Assembly: GCA_023846275.1 (NCBI GenBank)
Contig: CM043871.1
Location: 27,806,569 to 27,870,568, forward strand
DNA length: 64,000 bases
Source: Vanilla planifolia
Lineage: Eukaryota > Streptophyta > Magnoliopsida > Asparagales > Orchidaceae
Direction of reading: 5' to 3'
Position numbers and translations under genes: made by a program. Positions 12,431-26,600 of the stretch are shown here, piece after piece (position 1 is the first letter of the stretch; every line of letters starts with the position of its first letter). The notes beneath the pieces are model-generated. The model was not told where the DNA came from, made no database searches, and saw only the letters and a list, made by a program, of their open reading frames with translations.

Positions 12431-15400
12431 CCCAAATTATCTATGTACGGGAAAACCACGGAAATTGACTCACAGCCTATCACATTTTTGCATAATCGCC
12501 CTTATCAAATACTAATTTCGTCGTTGTCCTTTTGTAAATTCCAATTTTATAGAGACAACCCTAGCCTGAATTTGACTGTGTTAAATATTTAAATTGAAAT
12601 AAAGTAAAAATACATACATACCTCTCGGTTATCTTAAAAAATAATATTTTGCATGTATTTATATTTATATATATATATGGAATGATTTTGAAAAAGATTA
12701 CTAGACTAAATTTCTATCCACATACCACAAAGAAAATAAACTAGAATAAATAGTATTTTTAATAATAAAATTATATGCTGTTAAAAAAACTTATTTATTA
12801 TTTTGGTTTTAGTTAATAAGAATTTTGCTTTGGTGACAATTGTTTAAGTGACAATAAGTCATAAAGCTTATAATGTTGACTTTGTCTTCAACAATTTTTT
12901 TTTGAAATAATTGTTCAGCTATTGAACTTTCATAAAAACTCTTAGTTTTATACTTATAGTTATCACATGAATTTTTTTATCAACAGTAACAAAACATAAT
13001 AAGAATTGTATAAATAGACAAGCATATTAGATCTTAAGAAAAAGAATTTTCAACAAAACAAGTACAAGAGAACCTCCCTTTGTATTCTAAGTAGATAAAA
13101 GTTTTTGAGTGAGAAGTCATTATGATCCATATTAAGCACGCATGCAAATTTAAATTATGTTTGATGAAGTACCATAACTTTCAACAATATGCAAAACTAT
13201 TTTAGCTAATTAATCAAAAGTCACATATAAATATCAATATCATTTTTGGAGCATTTTTTTATAAAGGTAAATATTGAAAGTATGAAAGCATATAATCTTA
13301 TCATAAAAAAAGATAGAAAAATATATAGAACTAATATCACTACTTATCTATTATAATAAATGTAAGCCCTTGAAGAGATTAAATTCATTACTTTTTTAGT
13401 CAAAGTATACATTATGTGGATCTAATGCAAATTAGGAGTTACAATTATTGAGATATTTTTTATATCTTATTTTTTTTAAAATGTCTAAACAAAACAATAT
13501 ATTTTCTTTCTATAACATATCATATCATATTTTCTATACTTATTAAGATTTGAATAATTTCTATAACCTTAAAATAAGAGGAAAAGAGAAAAGGTTTTAT
13601 GGTTTTTTTTATCAACTTACTTTTTTTAATTCTCTCCTCTATTTATGTAAATGAGTAATGTTGGGAAAATTCATCATCTTGTCACCTTAATACAATATAA
13701 ATTTCTTAGAAAAATCATGATGGTTTTTATGTTCCCAAAGTCAATAGCCCTCATCATATTTTTTAACTTGATACATATACTTCAAAGGCCAACTATTTTT
13801 AAGAAAATATCAATTAGTAGTCTTAATAACATATTAAGTGATTTTGATGTCTATGAGTTTAAACATTTATGTGATATAATTGTAAAATAAATCCTAATTT
13901 TATTGTTTTTCACCCAACTTTTGAGTTTGTCTTAATTTTTGTGATCCATATCAAAAATATATTTTGATTCTTAGAATTTTTTTTGTAGAATATTAATCAA
14001 TTCTAGATGTCTGTAACATCTACAACTAAAGAAGGTAATAGTAAATTGTCAAGTAATATCTTAAAGGTATAATCATCGAAAAAGGAATAGCTCCTAATAG
14101 GCCTTTGAGTGGAGATATACAAGGTTGAATAATTCCATATCAAGAAATATGAAATAATTATGAATTTTATATGTGAGACCATGATTTTTAGATATTAATG
14201 TGCCTTTTGAAGAAAAATTTGCTATAATTGATATGAGATAACAAAAGAGGAACAATACTATCACAACTTATTTTTTTTAACAATTTTTCTTTTTTATCAC
14301 GAGAGTAATAAGACTGATATGTAATTAATAAATTAGTCTTGCTATACTTTACTCTCTATTAATGACATTCAAATTAGGAATTGAGATTCATAAATTTGAT
14401 TATCATATTTATAGTGCAATGCCTAAAATAAATCATGTCCTTTTAGTAGTTGGTCACACAATAGATTTAGGAATAAATTATCCATAATGTTAACGTGAAA
14501 TCTCATAGATATTCTAGAGCTACAAACCAATATAAAAAATCATGTAAAGGCATAAATATCCACAATCTAATATCCACATAAAATAATATAAAGTGTAAAT
14601 ATCCAATGTTCACATATAACCATCTTATACAAGCTAATGTTTATCAATAAGTAAAAACTTATAACAATAGATGAAATAACAATACTATTACTAATAATTT
14701 AAAGATGAAGGTAGAAATTTTATCTATTAGATGTCCCAAATTTGATACTCCTAGCTCTAACTTCTAAGCAACTACGAACCCCTAGATCTACAAAACATTA
14801 AAGAGAAGCAAGCCAAAGAGCTCAATAGAGAACCATTGAGTTATATTATTAAACCAACAAGCAATATAAATGATATATAACAATTTGTATAGCAAAGTAT
14901 AATTAGGATCAAGTATAAAATCTCATTAGATGTATCTTAATCTACTAAGCTAAACTAATGCATGAGATGTGATATAAATATTTGGATGCATATGTTCCAT
15001 TAGCAATTCGATACTCCCTCCAAACCAGTGAGGGTAATAATAAGGTTTGCTAATCTTGTTTTCATCACTTGATATGATACTCCACAATTGATAATGCTAA
15101 TCACATACACTCTCTATCATACACTTTAGTATGCAGTCATACTGGAGTCTCTTATCATTTATTTATTAGTATAATTTATGATCTATTAATCACACAAAAT
15201 CATTATCTTTTTACTTGATGAGAGTTCTATTATCTAACTTGCTTACCTCTATTTTTAAGATCCAAATGTAAGATGATAGCTCATTGATAATTTAAAAATT
15301 CTTTAATTTAAGCAATATATTAATATAATTTTCTATCTATGTGTTATAGGTTTAGAATAAAAAATCATAAGATTATCAGATAAGTAAAAACTTTTCTAAA

Positions 15401-18400
15401 ATCTAAAGACTTATATTAATCTTTAATATGAGAGGTCTTAACCTAAAAGAAAATTAGTTTAATAACCCACACCTAAAATAGTCATGTTGGCAATGAAGTG
15501 GTAATGCATACATGTAAATGAAATTCTTAGAATGCAAAGAAAATCACATATTTACTTACACAAACTAAAGAGTTGGATGAGACGACTAATTTTCCTAACA
15601 TATAAAATAAAGTCACTAAGCACTTTCTTAGTATTTTGATACTCTTGTGGATGTTGAATAATGGGTTAAGATTTTCCCTTTTGATCCTCTCGATCGCCTT
15701 TCCAAGGAACCTCTGGAATCATGTAGTTGGATTAATCTCAAACAACATGCTCGTATCATATAAGCTTGGTGACAACACTTAATTACTTTATTCAAATTTC
15801 ATTACTTACAATATTATGAGTATCTTAATTTATATAGATCTCAAGAATAAAATGTTATTTTGATAACTTAAGAAGACTGAGGGACACATTTTAGAATTCT
15901 AAAAGATATTTTAAAAATTTCAAAAATCATCAAAAATTACAAAAATTACATTGAATTTTGCCAAAATGTGTCTTAAAAGTTATAAAATTAATTGAAATAA
16001 ATGGTTCTCAAACAGGTTTGTTCATTTTGGGTGTGGTTTAACTAGTGAAATGTTAACCAGTGACATGTGGTATGGGTGGAGAGGCATAATGATTCCTCTT
16101 GTTAGGTTCACGACTTGGAGCGAATCATTACTGGTTGACAGGTTAGTATAGGTTCATCGGTCACAGGTTAACGCGAGTACGAGTAGGTAGCAAGGGTCGA
16201 TGTGAGTCAAGCAAATTATCAAGGTTTGATGGGTCGAAATAAGTTAGCATATGGCACAGGTCAATGGGGTTGAGCTCGTTGAACAAGTCATACAGGTAGA
16301 CAACAATGGTTAATCAAGCAATGAACAAGCACAATGGAGAACTCAATTTTAATCATTTTAAAATCATATTCGATCAAATTTTGCATCGATAAACTATGAG
16401 ACTACTATTGAGATGTCCTTGATTAAATTTAAAATTAAAAATATCTAAACAAAAGTTACCAACTAATCTTCAAATGATTTAAAATGAAGTACAGATACAA
16501 ATAACTTGATGAACTAAAAAAATAAATTAAAATATACAATAAACAAGGGTCAACTATAATTGACTATAGTAATAGTAATGATAATAGAGACTGATGAGAA
16601 GTAGATGAGCCAATCGTAACATAGTTTTAAGAATGAATAGAACTAATATGTCTCTAAGTGAAACTTCTAAATAATATACAAGACATTACTTTATCAGTAT
16701 TCTATGGTTTCATTAAAATCTCTTAATTAGTCATCAAAATATTATATTATTATTTAAAATATTATAAAGTTATCTTTAAGCCTTTAATCTAGCTATCTAA
16801 ATAATCAAATAAATCTAAGAATTTTTCTTTTGATTAGTCTTTACTCTTAACCTTATTAGGGGTCTTATTTAGAACCATTATACTTATCTTGTTACCTTTG
16901 GGTTTCCATCAAATCATATTCTTATCTTTACCCTTAAGAATCTTTTCAAACCAAAGTTATTTATTAATCTGATTTCTATTGAGTCCCATTAATGATTCCC
17001 TTGTCATGATTTAGTATGAGTCATGCCCATTTGAAGTCTCTCTTAAGCCACTCATACAATTACTTAGATAACCATCTAGAGTATTAACCTATGGCCTTAG
17101 AGACTAAAAGGTTACTTAGTGTCTTACTTAAATCAACCATGCCACGCTAAGGTTTTCTCTATTATAAGATAAGCAAATTTTCCCTTGTTTGAGCTTAAAC
17201 ATTTTTTTATAAGGCTTATACTAAGCCAAATACTCCTTTATCTCAAACTTTACTTGAGGCTTCTCTATTTTATGGCCTTATTATTATGATTTATCTACTA
17301 GATAAGTTGTTTATTTTTACCTTACTTATATTTCGAAACATGCCATCGATACATAAGAAGGTTAAATCAATATGACAATATGAATGAATAGACACTACTA
17401 TGAAATCATGAAAACTTTTCATAAGTATAAAAAATTAATAGTTATCTTAGGTATAGATAAAATGAGAATTATTGATCTTATATATATATATTATATATTA
17501 TATGCTAACTTATAAAAAGATATAAAAAAACTAGATATAACATTATCACTCATTGTATAAGACAAAAATGCAAATGAATGCTCTTATCTTCCACCTAAAT
17601 ACTCTTATTATGGTGGAATTAAAACTTAGTATAAATGAGGCGTGATATATTAGCTAAAAACTTGATTACAATTTAAGCAATACTTTAATTAGACTAAATT
17701 TACCCATTTTTTTAATTGTTGAAGCACTTTCATGAAAATATCTCCAATATTAAAGGTTGACATCATTGATTTGTGATGTAAGACAATTGATGCAACATAA
17801 ATATTTTTAATATATGTGTTATTCTTCTTAAGACAACAACTAAAGGTTCATTATTTTTGCTAATTATACATTGTTTAAAATCAAAATTAACTTTATGATT
17901 ATAATCACACAATTAAATGACATTAAATAAATTATACTTTAGACCATCAACTAATAGGATATTGTCAATAGATATAAAAAAATTACCAATGATATCTTTG
18001 TCGATTAAACTCTTCTTATAATTATTCATTAAGATAATTTCTCTACCATCAATAGCTTAAGTTGGATGAACATAATATAATTTGGGAAATAAAATTATAT
18101 AAATAACAAGATAACTTATCTATTTTTTTAACACAAATAAAGTAAAATAACATTAATTCTATCAAAATACAATATAAAGTTTAATAATGTAAGTTCACTT
18201 TATTGAGAAGAATACAATCTCCAAACGAATTCTCCATTCCAATATAATATTATGTAGGAGATAAAAACATTTCACATAAGAAGATTGGAAGTATTTCAAA
18301 CTTAATTTATTAATAATTTATGAGTTTAAAAAGACAATTAAAAATAAAATTTTAATTTTTTTAAATTATATTTATATGAAAAAATAAATTTATAATTATT

Positions 18401-18480
18401 AAAACTTTGATATATTTAAATTTAAAAAAAGAGAAAAAATTTAAATATGAATTTATTTTAGCGAAGGCAACCTTAAGAAC
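12431..18480. other. AT-rich intergenic DNA, no gene recognised
   Basis: Stops are frequent in all frames and no coding exons or RNA genes were recognised. A GC-richer block at about 16.02-16.33 kb looks like a fragment of a repeat, possibly part of an LTR, but no element ends, primer site or protein motifs were found to classify it. Confidence 0.5.
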
Positions 18481-18509
18481 GAGGATGCTGGAGAGATCCC
18501 ATTGAAATT

Positions 18510-18848
18510 TTGTTGCGATTAAAAAAGTATTATTGGGTGACGGAACGCTTACAAGTCCGGAAGGTGAGTACAGCCGGTTGGCAAGTAGATGATTACAGAA
18601 ACTTCAAACCCGTACGTTGCAAGGACCATCCGCAGTCCTCACCTCCTCCTGATAAGCACGCGGCCACTTCCACTTCCCGGGGAGGTTCCTTCTTTATTAT
18701 TATTCGCCCTTACCTTTCCTCAAATTGGACTCCATCTCGTGACTTCATCTTTAAACTTGGGGACCACAACGTATTGATTTATTTAAGTTGGGTTATCATT
18801 GTGGCCTACCTTCTTGTGCAATTAATAATTGATGATTTTGACTCGTAA
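18510..18848 (+). CDS. Unrecognised 112-codon ORF in a GC-richer island
   Basis: An open frame on the plus strand lies in a short block that is GC-richer than its surroundings. The product has a Ser/Pro-rich centre (DHPQSSPPPDKH) and a hydrophobic C-terminal part that could form one membrane segment. The first codon appears to be TTG, not ATG. I recognise no domain. It could be a gene fragment, part of a non-autonomous transposon, or a promoter-like island without coding function. Confidence 0.15.
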   Translation: MLRLKKYYWVTERLQVRKVSTAGWQVDDYRNFKPVRCKDHPQSSPPPDKHAATSTSRGGSFFIIIRPYLSSNWTPSRDFIFKLGDHNVLIYLSWVIIVAYLLVQLIIDDFDS

Positions 18849-20300
18849 CAATTCTGGTCGTTGTTACCACGAACAAGATTAAATTATTTTAATTTTTATT
18901 TTGACTATATTTTTAATATTTTTAGATAAACTTTGCATTATAACCAAAATATTAAAATTACAAATTAATTTGTTACTATATATATAGACAACATAAAATA
19001 TTAGATAATATAAAAAAAATATAACATCACATTTTACATATGCAAAAAAATATTTTATTGCTGAATGTTCAGACTTGTTTAATCTTTGTTTAATATCCTT
19101 TTCAATGTTAATGTTAAATAATATCATACAAACATTTATAAATTTAGACTTTTAGAAAAATAAAATATTTCTATCACATTAATTTTATTATATTACCCAT
19201 TACATATCACATTTTAACAAAGAAAAATTTATGTGAACTTTAAAGCAATTGAAGCAAATAAGAAAAATCAAATTGCTAAAAATTTTTTCTAGGATCAAAT
19301 TCAATTCAGCCCAAAATGAAAATCAATTCTAATTGTAGTTCTATCTTTTATATGTTACAAAAACTTCCATATTTTATTTCAAGATATATTCAACTCTGAT
19401 ATCACCATATTAAGAATCTAATTAATAAGAGAATTATCATTGAAAAAAATCATTTATAACGATAATTCAACAAATATATTAATAAAAAAATTATTATCAA
19501 TAAATTAAGATTTCCTTTAGTGAAACATCACATTAACGGTATGAAAATGTTTTGAAAAAAAAATTCAGCCTAAGAACACAACTTATTCTAAAGCTATCAA
19601 GCTCCATGAAAATGTCAAAAATGTTTGGAACCTAATATTAGTGTTAAGGTTAATACAAAATGACAATGCATTGTTTATATTACAACGTTATCACAAGACA
19701 AAGTTACTAAGGCATTGATGCAGTGTACATTTGTAGATGACAATCATGCAATAATATGGGTATGTGGTGACAACAATGAATCATTTTAAGTTCTAATAAA
19801 TATCTTTTATAGTATAAAGCTTTTTATAAGTTTGATTTTTCATATAATTCTATATCATTTGTTTACCTTAGGATTTCTTTTTTTTTTTTTTTTTTCATTT
19901 GCTTTGAAGTTCTCTTCAACCTCTTATTGGATATATTGCACTGTGATGATGGTTACCATGAATAATTTAATGTCTGGTTAAATAAGCATATGGTCTTTGA
20001 AAAAACAGACAGAAGATCTTGCAATACAGCAATTAAAAACAAAGGAACTGGTCAATGTTTAATCCAAATTTCAAGTGAATAATGTTAGAGCACCAGGAAC
20101 ACTAATTTCATGATCTTATCTATCTATTATTGCAAATTGCAAAAAATATTAGTCATAAACTGCTTAAAAAAATTATTTCCGAGTGTTTTAAAAAAATTAT
20201 TTCAACATTAGAATCGAGTGCTAATACATTGCCCCCATACCTGCCATCATAATTTATATCAAGAGACTTGCCCCATTACAAATTGAAGGGTGAGAAGGGT
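18849..20300. other. AT-rich intergenic DNA downstream of RAPTOR1
   Basis: No coding gene seen. It contains an 18-nt T run at 19878-19895. The RAPTOR1 transcript end should lie toward the high-coordinate side, but no clear polyadenylation signal was identified. Confidence 0.5.
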
Positions 20301-20617
20301 AATGGAAGAACCACAAAAAGAAGAAAAATATGTACAGCTTTTACCTAGATACCATGATTATTTTTGAGAGCCTCCAAGATAATGCGGGAACCCTGCAACA
20401 TTCAACTTTCTCTGCCGTGGAGACTAATGAATATGTAATAAGATACACATTTCACATGCACTTAAGCTGGAGCCTCGACATACCTCTTGAGTCGATCAGC
20501 TGCAGATTAACCATGTCAAGACATTTTCAACATCTGTGCAATGTGCCTGCAGCTAAGTTGATCATTGAGACATCCATATTCATCAATATCGTGGCAATAA
20601 GCCATACTTGTAGTGTC

Positions 20618-23600
20618 TCATCTGGTTTGGTAGTTGTCATCAGCATAGATGGATACACAAGCATCGGCTGCACCAGCAGCAAGGAGGACACGGTAAGGAT
20701 GGAAAGTAAGGCAGCTTATTGAACCAATTCTTTGCGCCATGAAAGTAGGATGATATCTTATGATACTAAGTTGCTCCCCATCCAAACTAAAGACCTTAAC
20801 AATTTGCTTGGCTGATCCACTTGCTATAACTGGAGCATGGCGATGAATAGCCAAAGCTGTCAAAGATCCTCTATGTGCCTCAATTGTCAGGTATGCTTTA
20901 GAATGATTTCGTATGTCCATAAATTGTATATCCCCAGCTTGAGATGCACTGACGATCTATAATCATGGATTATGAAAGGTTAGTATGGTTGCTAAAGAAC
21001 TTTCAGATCAAAACCAAATACAACATTTGGATCGGTACTAACTGCATATACATAGGTACAAGGGGGAATAATATGTTCTGCCGCAAAAATGTCAACACAT
21101 ACACTTTTCAAACCGTTCAATTTTTCATCATCTTTTTTGTTATCTTTCCATTAAGATGCTGCACAAAAGTTAAACGAATTTGCGGTGAAGAATGCTAATA
21201 GTACATAATATACTTACGACAAACTAATGTTAAGTGTTACCTATTTTGGAGTACACTTTACATAGAACTTAATTCTGCATAAAATATTTTAAAAAACCTT
21301 TTTTAAATATATGTGTACTTTTCTACACTTTAAATATAATTTATATAGTATTTTAAGTTGTAATATAACTTCTGAACATTTCAAGTTTACTTCATACATA
21401 ATTTTGTAAACTTTATGAATGATATACTACACTTTAAGTATATTTAAAGCACACTTTGTGTATATTTTTGCACATTTTGAGTAGATTTACAATATACTAC
21501 ACCAAACTGAGGCTTATAAATAGATACCTAGGTGTAATTCAACATACAATATACTTACATGAACATTGTGATAATATATTATTACTGTATACTTAACATT
21601 TAAAAGTTATATTAGTAATTTAATTATAATATAATATAAGCATATTATATTATGTTATAAATATATTGTTCTAATATAATACATGAATCTATAACTTATA
21701 AATATTACTCAAAACAATGTGTTCATTAGAATCATATACCAATTATATCATCACATAAATAAACTTATAATAAACTTTCATAAATATATCTTCACATACT
21801 CAAAAAACATTGTGATTATAAACTTGAAATAAACCTAAGTATATAACATGTATATTATAATGTGTTCTAATTATATTTCTATACAACTACATTTAAAATA
21901 AACTTGTATAAAAATACTATAAGTATATCGTAATTGTACTAACAAGTATTAAATATAATTCATAACATATACACTGAAAGTAAGCTTATATAAGTATATA
22001 TTAATGTAATAGCATACAATACATCATGCAGTTTCGTTTGGATGTGTCTTATTCAGACTCAAAATCGTGTCAAGATTGTCTCTACTTCTCATTAGTCTCC
22101 TTTATCATAAATCTTTTAAAGGTCAATTACAATTGATTATTATTTTATTAAACATTTCAGTTTGCTTTTATCAATTCATCAATTTATTTGCATCTACATT
22201 TTTGATTCAATCATTTGAAAAACAATTGGTAATTTTTTTGGATATTTTCAGCTTTATATATTTAGTACAATTTGTCCTTTCAATCATGCCATAATTCCAT
22301 TGGTAAAAAATTTGGTTAAAAATTACTTTAAAAAGACTTAAAATTGAATTTGGGTTGTTTCCGCTACCATCTGCCACCATTTGACGCAATACGGCCACCG
22401 TCAGCAACTGTTGCCACAGTTCGCCCCAACTCGTGCGACACTCTCGACTAGCTTGACCTGATCGACTTGCGCTAACCCATCTATTCGCACTGATCCATCA
22501 ACACCCATAGACTTGATCAGTGGATGCACTTGACCCAAAACACACATGTTGACTCGCAGCCCGTCCTGATTCGGATTGAACTAAGCCAAACCGACAATCG
22601 GCGCTGTGTGCGTCGTGTGCTGTAGCCGCTTCACCGTTTGCAATTACCGCCACCGAAAATTGTATGCTTGTTTGAGAATTGCTTACAATAATTAATTTTA
22701 TTCAGCTTTTTATTGGAAAAATTCAAAGTATTATTTTGTAATTTGTGATGACTTTTGAAATTTTGAAATATCCTTCAAAATTTCAAAAACGTCTTCTAGT
22801 ATTTTAAATATCATTTTGTATTCATAAGTTAACAAATTATTATTATATCATTGAGGTTTTTATAAATAATAATACCCACCATATTGTAAAAAGAAACTTT
22901 TAAAAAAAGTAGCAAGGTACTACCGTCAAGCTTGTGTGGCATAGACATGTTACGTGCAAAGAATCCAACAGGGATTTCGAAGGTGCCTTGGGAAGACAAG
23001 CTAAAGACTCAAAAGGGGAGATCTCGACCGATTATCCAACACCAACAAAGACGTCACCAGAAAAGTCCTTAGTTTATTTCATATTGTCGAAAAATTTAGT
23101 TACCTTGTCCAACTTTTTAATTTGTGTATGTGACCGTGTGATTTCTTGTTTGACGTTAAACAAACTCCACTTGTTTGGTGATCTTACGACTTTACCACTA
23201 ATTCGAGTGACTGAATGTGTGCTATTTAAAATCATTTTTTCTTTAAGTTGACATCTCTTATGTTAAAAATTAATGCAAATCTTTGACTTCTAGGAAAGTT
23301 TTTACTTACCCAACAATCCTAGAATTTCCTATTTTACACTTATAACACATTTGGGTAAACCTTTGTATGAATATAATACTTGAATTGAAGATTTTCTCAA
23401 TTGTCAACGAGCTAAAATAAGTTTTAGCATTTCATCCTGCATCAACGTTGGTATCAAAGCTCGATTAGCTTTAAAAACTTACATGCTTTTTAATTTATTG
23501 TGAAATAGTCTTTTAATTTTATGCATTTGTTTTTAATTGTTAGAAATTTTTAAAATACATATTTAAAAAAAATCTTGTTTCATGTTTGATACTATAACAT

Positions 23601-26600
23601 CTTTTTAGTCATATGATATCTTGTTATTACATTTCGAGATTTATTTGTTTTCTTTTCTTTATAATCATTAAGTCTGAAAAATAATATAGAATGTTTAATT
23701 CTCAACCATTACAACCAACCATGGACCCAATAATACAACATGTAATTTTAGAACTAACTCATTTGATGCAAAATCTAAGAGCAATCTTAGAAACACGTCT
23801 AGACCGATCGAAACAACATAAAGACAATAGATCTGGTGAAACCCGTAGATCAAAGGTCTATGACAAGTGAATCTGAAGTTGGGGAAATGTTTTGTTCTCC
23901 GAAAATGAACCTACCAACCAGAAGGTCAACATAGGCGTCAAGCTATTCCACAAATCCATGATAAAAAACATGGTATGGATGTAGATCGTCAGGTTAACAT
24001 GATTAAAAGAAAAGCACCTACATTTGATGGTAGTTTAGACTTTAGAGCATATCAAGATTGAGAAATGGGAATAGAGCATTATTTTGATTGGTATAGAGCG
24101 TTTGAAAGAAACAATTTGCAAAAACTAGACTCACATCACATGCTAGATTATTTGATCACATTGGAAAAACGATATCTTGATGAAAATCAAGTATTATCTT
24201 GATTATGGAAAAAACTCAAGATTCGCCTATGAGCCAAATATGCATCCATCTCTTATTCAGATGAACTTTTGGATAAATGGCAACATTTATCCTAAGGTTC
24301 AAAGATTGTCGACGAGTAAATTGCTAAATTTGAAGTAATATGCTTAAAAGCGATGTACAAGAGATTGTCTCGATTTTGAGATGGTCTTAGAGAGTCTATT
24401 CAAGTTGAGTTATAGCTAAGAAATATTATTAGTTTAAAAAAAGTATGTAACGTGACTTGAGATGTAAAAAAAAAAAATATTAAAGAATCGATTACTGGTA
24501 AGAGTGAGATTTCTTCTACTTCCCACCCTCAAACTCGTACCACCACTTCCACTATTCCTATTATTAATCCGTGCCCATCCACCCATACCATTAACCTGTC
24601 AAATCCAACCCTCGAGCCAACCATCTACTAGTTCTAGAGTTGTGTTATCATTGTCATGAAAGAGGGCATGTCATAGCCCAATGCCTTAAGAGAGCTCTAC
24701 ATATAGACATATAAGAAAAGATAGAAGAAAGCTTTGAAGTGGAGGAAAAAGAGGTTATACAACAATAGTTATAGATAACTTTATTAAGATTAAAGACTAG
24801 CGTTGTAAGATTGTTATAGATAACAATAATTGTATCAATGCCGATCATATAACCAAGGTTTTTTTAAGATAAGACTACCTACTTGTATTGAGATAATATC
24901 ATATCATAATTTCTCAAAATATTGACCAAACTTTAAAGGAACACAATACCTTTGTTTTATGAAAATTGAGGTTTTGTTGATCCAAGATGCAAATAGACTA
25001 TAATTGTTAAACGACAATATTTTGCGTTATGGCATTGATACAATTATTGTTATCTATAACAATCTTACAACGCTAGTCTTTAAATGAAATAGCCAATACG
25101 TGTACTTTTGTATACAAAGAAAAGAAGATTATATTATATCCTCACCTCCCTTAAAGAAAATTTCTAACCCAAATACTCCAAAAGAAAAAGATAAAAAAAA
25201 GAAAAATTACTTAGTATCATTTTTCATTAGCTGAAATTAAGAGGGACATAGCTTATGGTAAAGTTATATGACTTGTAACAATTAGGAAAACCCTTACTAA
25301 TACCCACACCACCTGTAGTCAAACTCTTGTTAAAATAATTTACAAAAGTATTTCTAAATGACTTACCAGATAAACTCTTAACATTTGAGAGATATTCAAC
25401 TTATAATAGATCTAATTTTCAACACTTCAATGTCACATTACTAAGTAAATCCATCAGTTCAAGTAAAACTTAAAGTCCTATCAACTTATTGTTCCTAAAA
25501 AGACGAATAAAAATTAGTCAAACAAAATTTAAACCATTTTTTTCGTGGCCTAATAGAAGAACATATTCCAACTTGGGATTATTTATTGTCATGTATTGAG
25601 TTTACTAATTGAACGAGTTCAAATTCTTCTAAAATTTGTTTTAAAAATCATTGAAGTCTTATTGATTGATTCTCTTACATCATGATTTTTACACTTCTGA
25701 CTCTTGTCTACTGAGTCTTTTACTCCATATTTCATAATTACACAAACACGTTGACAAATAAACTAAATTAAATAATAAAATATATAAATGACTAGCAAAT
25801 GTTTATAGACAACCTCAAGAATTTGTTAACAAGTGATTATGTGATGATTTTTGTTACGTCCACAGGATTCCCACTGAGAACACTCAGGAAATTTCATGCC
25901 TGTGATACTGGATCGTTTAGAATTGTGAAAAAACAAGATATCAATGTGTATGTTTTGAATTTATCCAAAGATTATGAAACAAGTGCTACATTTGACATTC
26001 GGGATCATTTACCTCATAGGGAACTATGCCCAATACATAGTGAGCCTTTTGAGCCTTCACCATCATTGTCGAGTGAACTTATCCCACCAACACATTTAGT
26101 CTCATATGATGAGTTGAGAGATCAGTGGAGCAAATTTTAGATGCTCAAACAATGTTCACATATGATCAAGCATAATAAAAATTTTTGATATGTTGGCAAA
26201 GCCATCCTGCCTGCAACAACAGTTGGATTACTGAAGATCTTTACCGCCTAAACCCAAAGATGCTAGAATAGTATCAGATATTTTACCATAGCTCCACGGA
26301 GTTGAGCTCTTTCCCACCTAGGGATGATGATGTAGTAACATCTAGTACATCACGTAGAAGTTCCACTTAGAGATATAATAGTCCTATTCAAACTCAAAAT
26401 CGTGCTAAGATTGGCTCTACTTTTCATTAGCCTCTTTTATCAAAAACATTTTGGGAGTCAATTACAATTAATTATTGTTTATTGTATATTTCAATTTTCT
26501 TTTATCAATTCAAATTATTTACATCTACAATTTCGATTCAATAGTTTAAAGAACTATTGATAATTTTTTGAATATTTTCAGCTTTATATTTAATACAGTT

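Noticed and set aside
23449-23462. Possible tRNA-related gene
   Set aside because: Only the short complement of a tRNA 3' end, placed exactly inside an LTR; it is a primer binding site.
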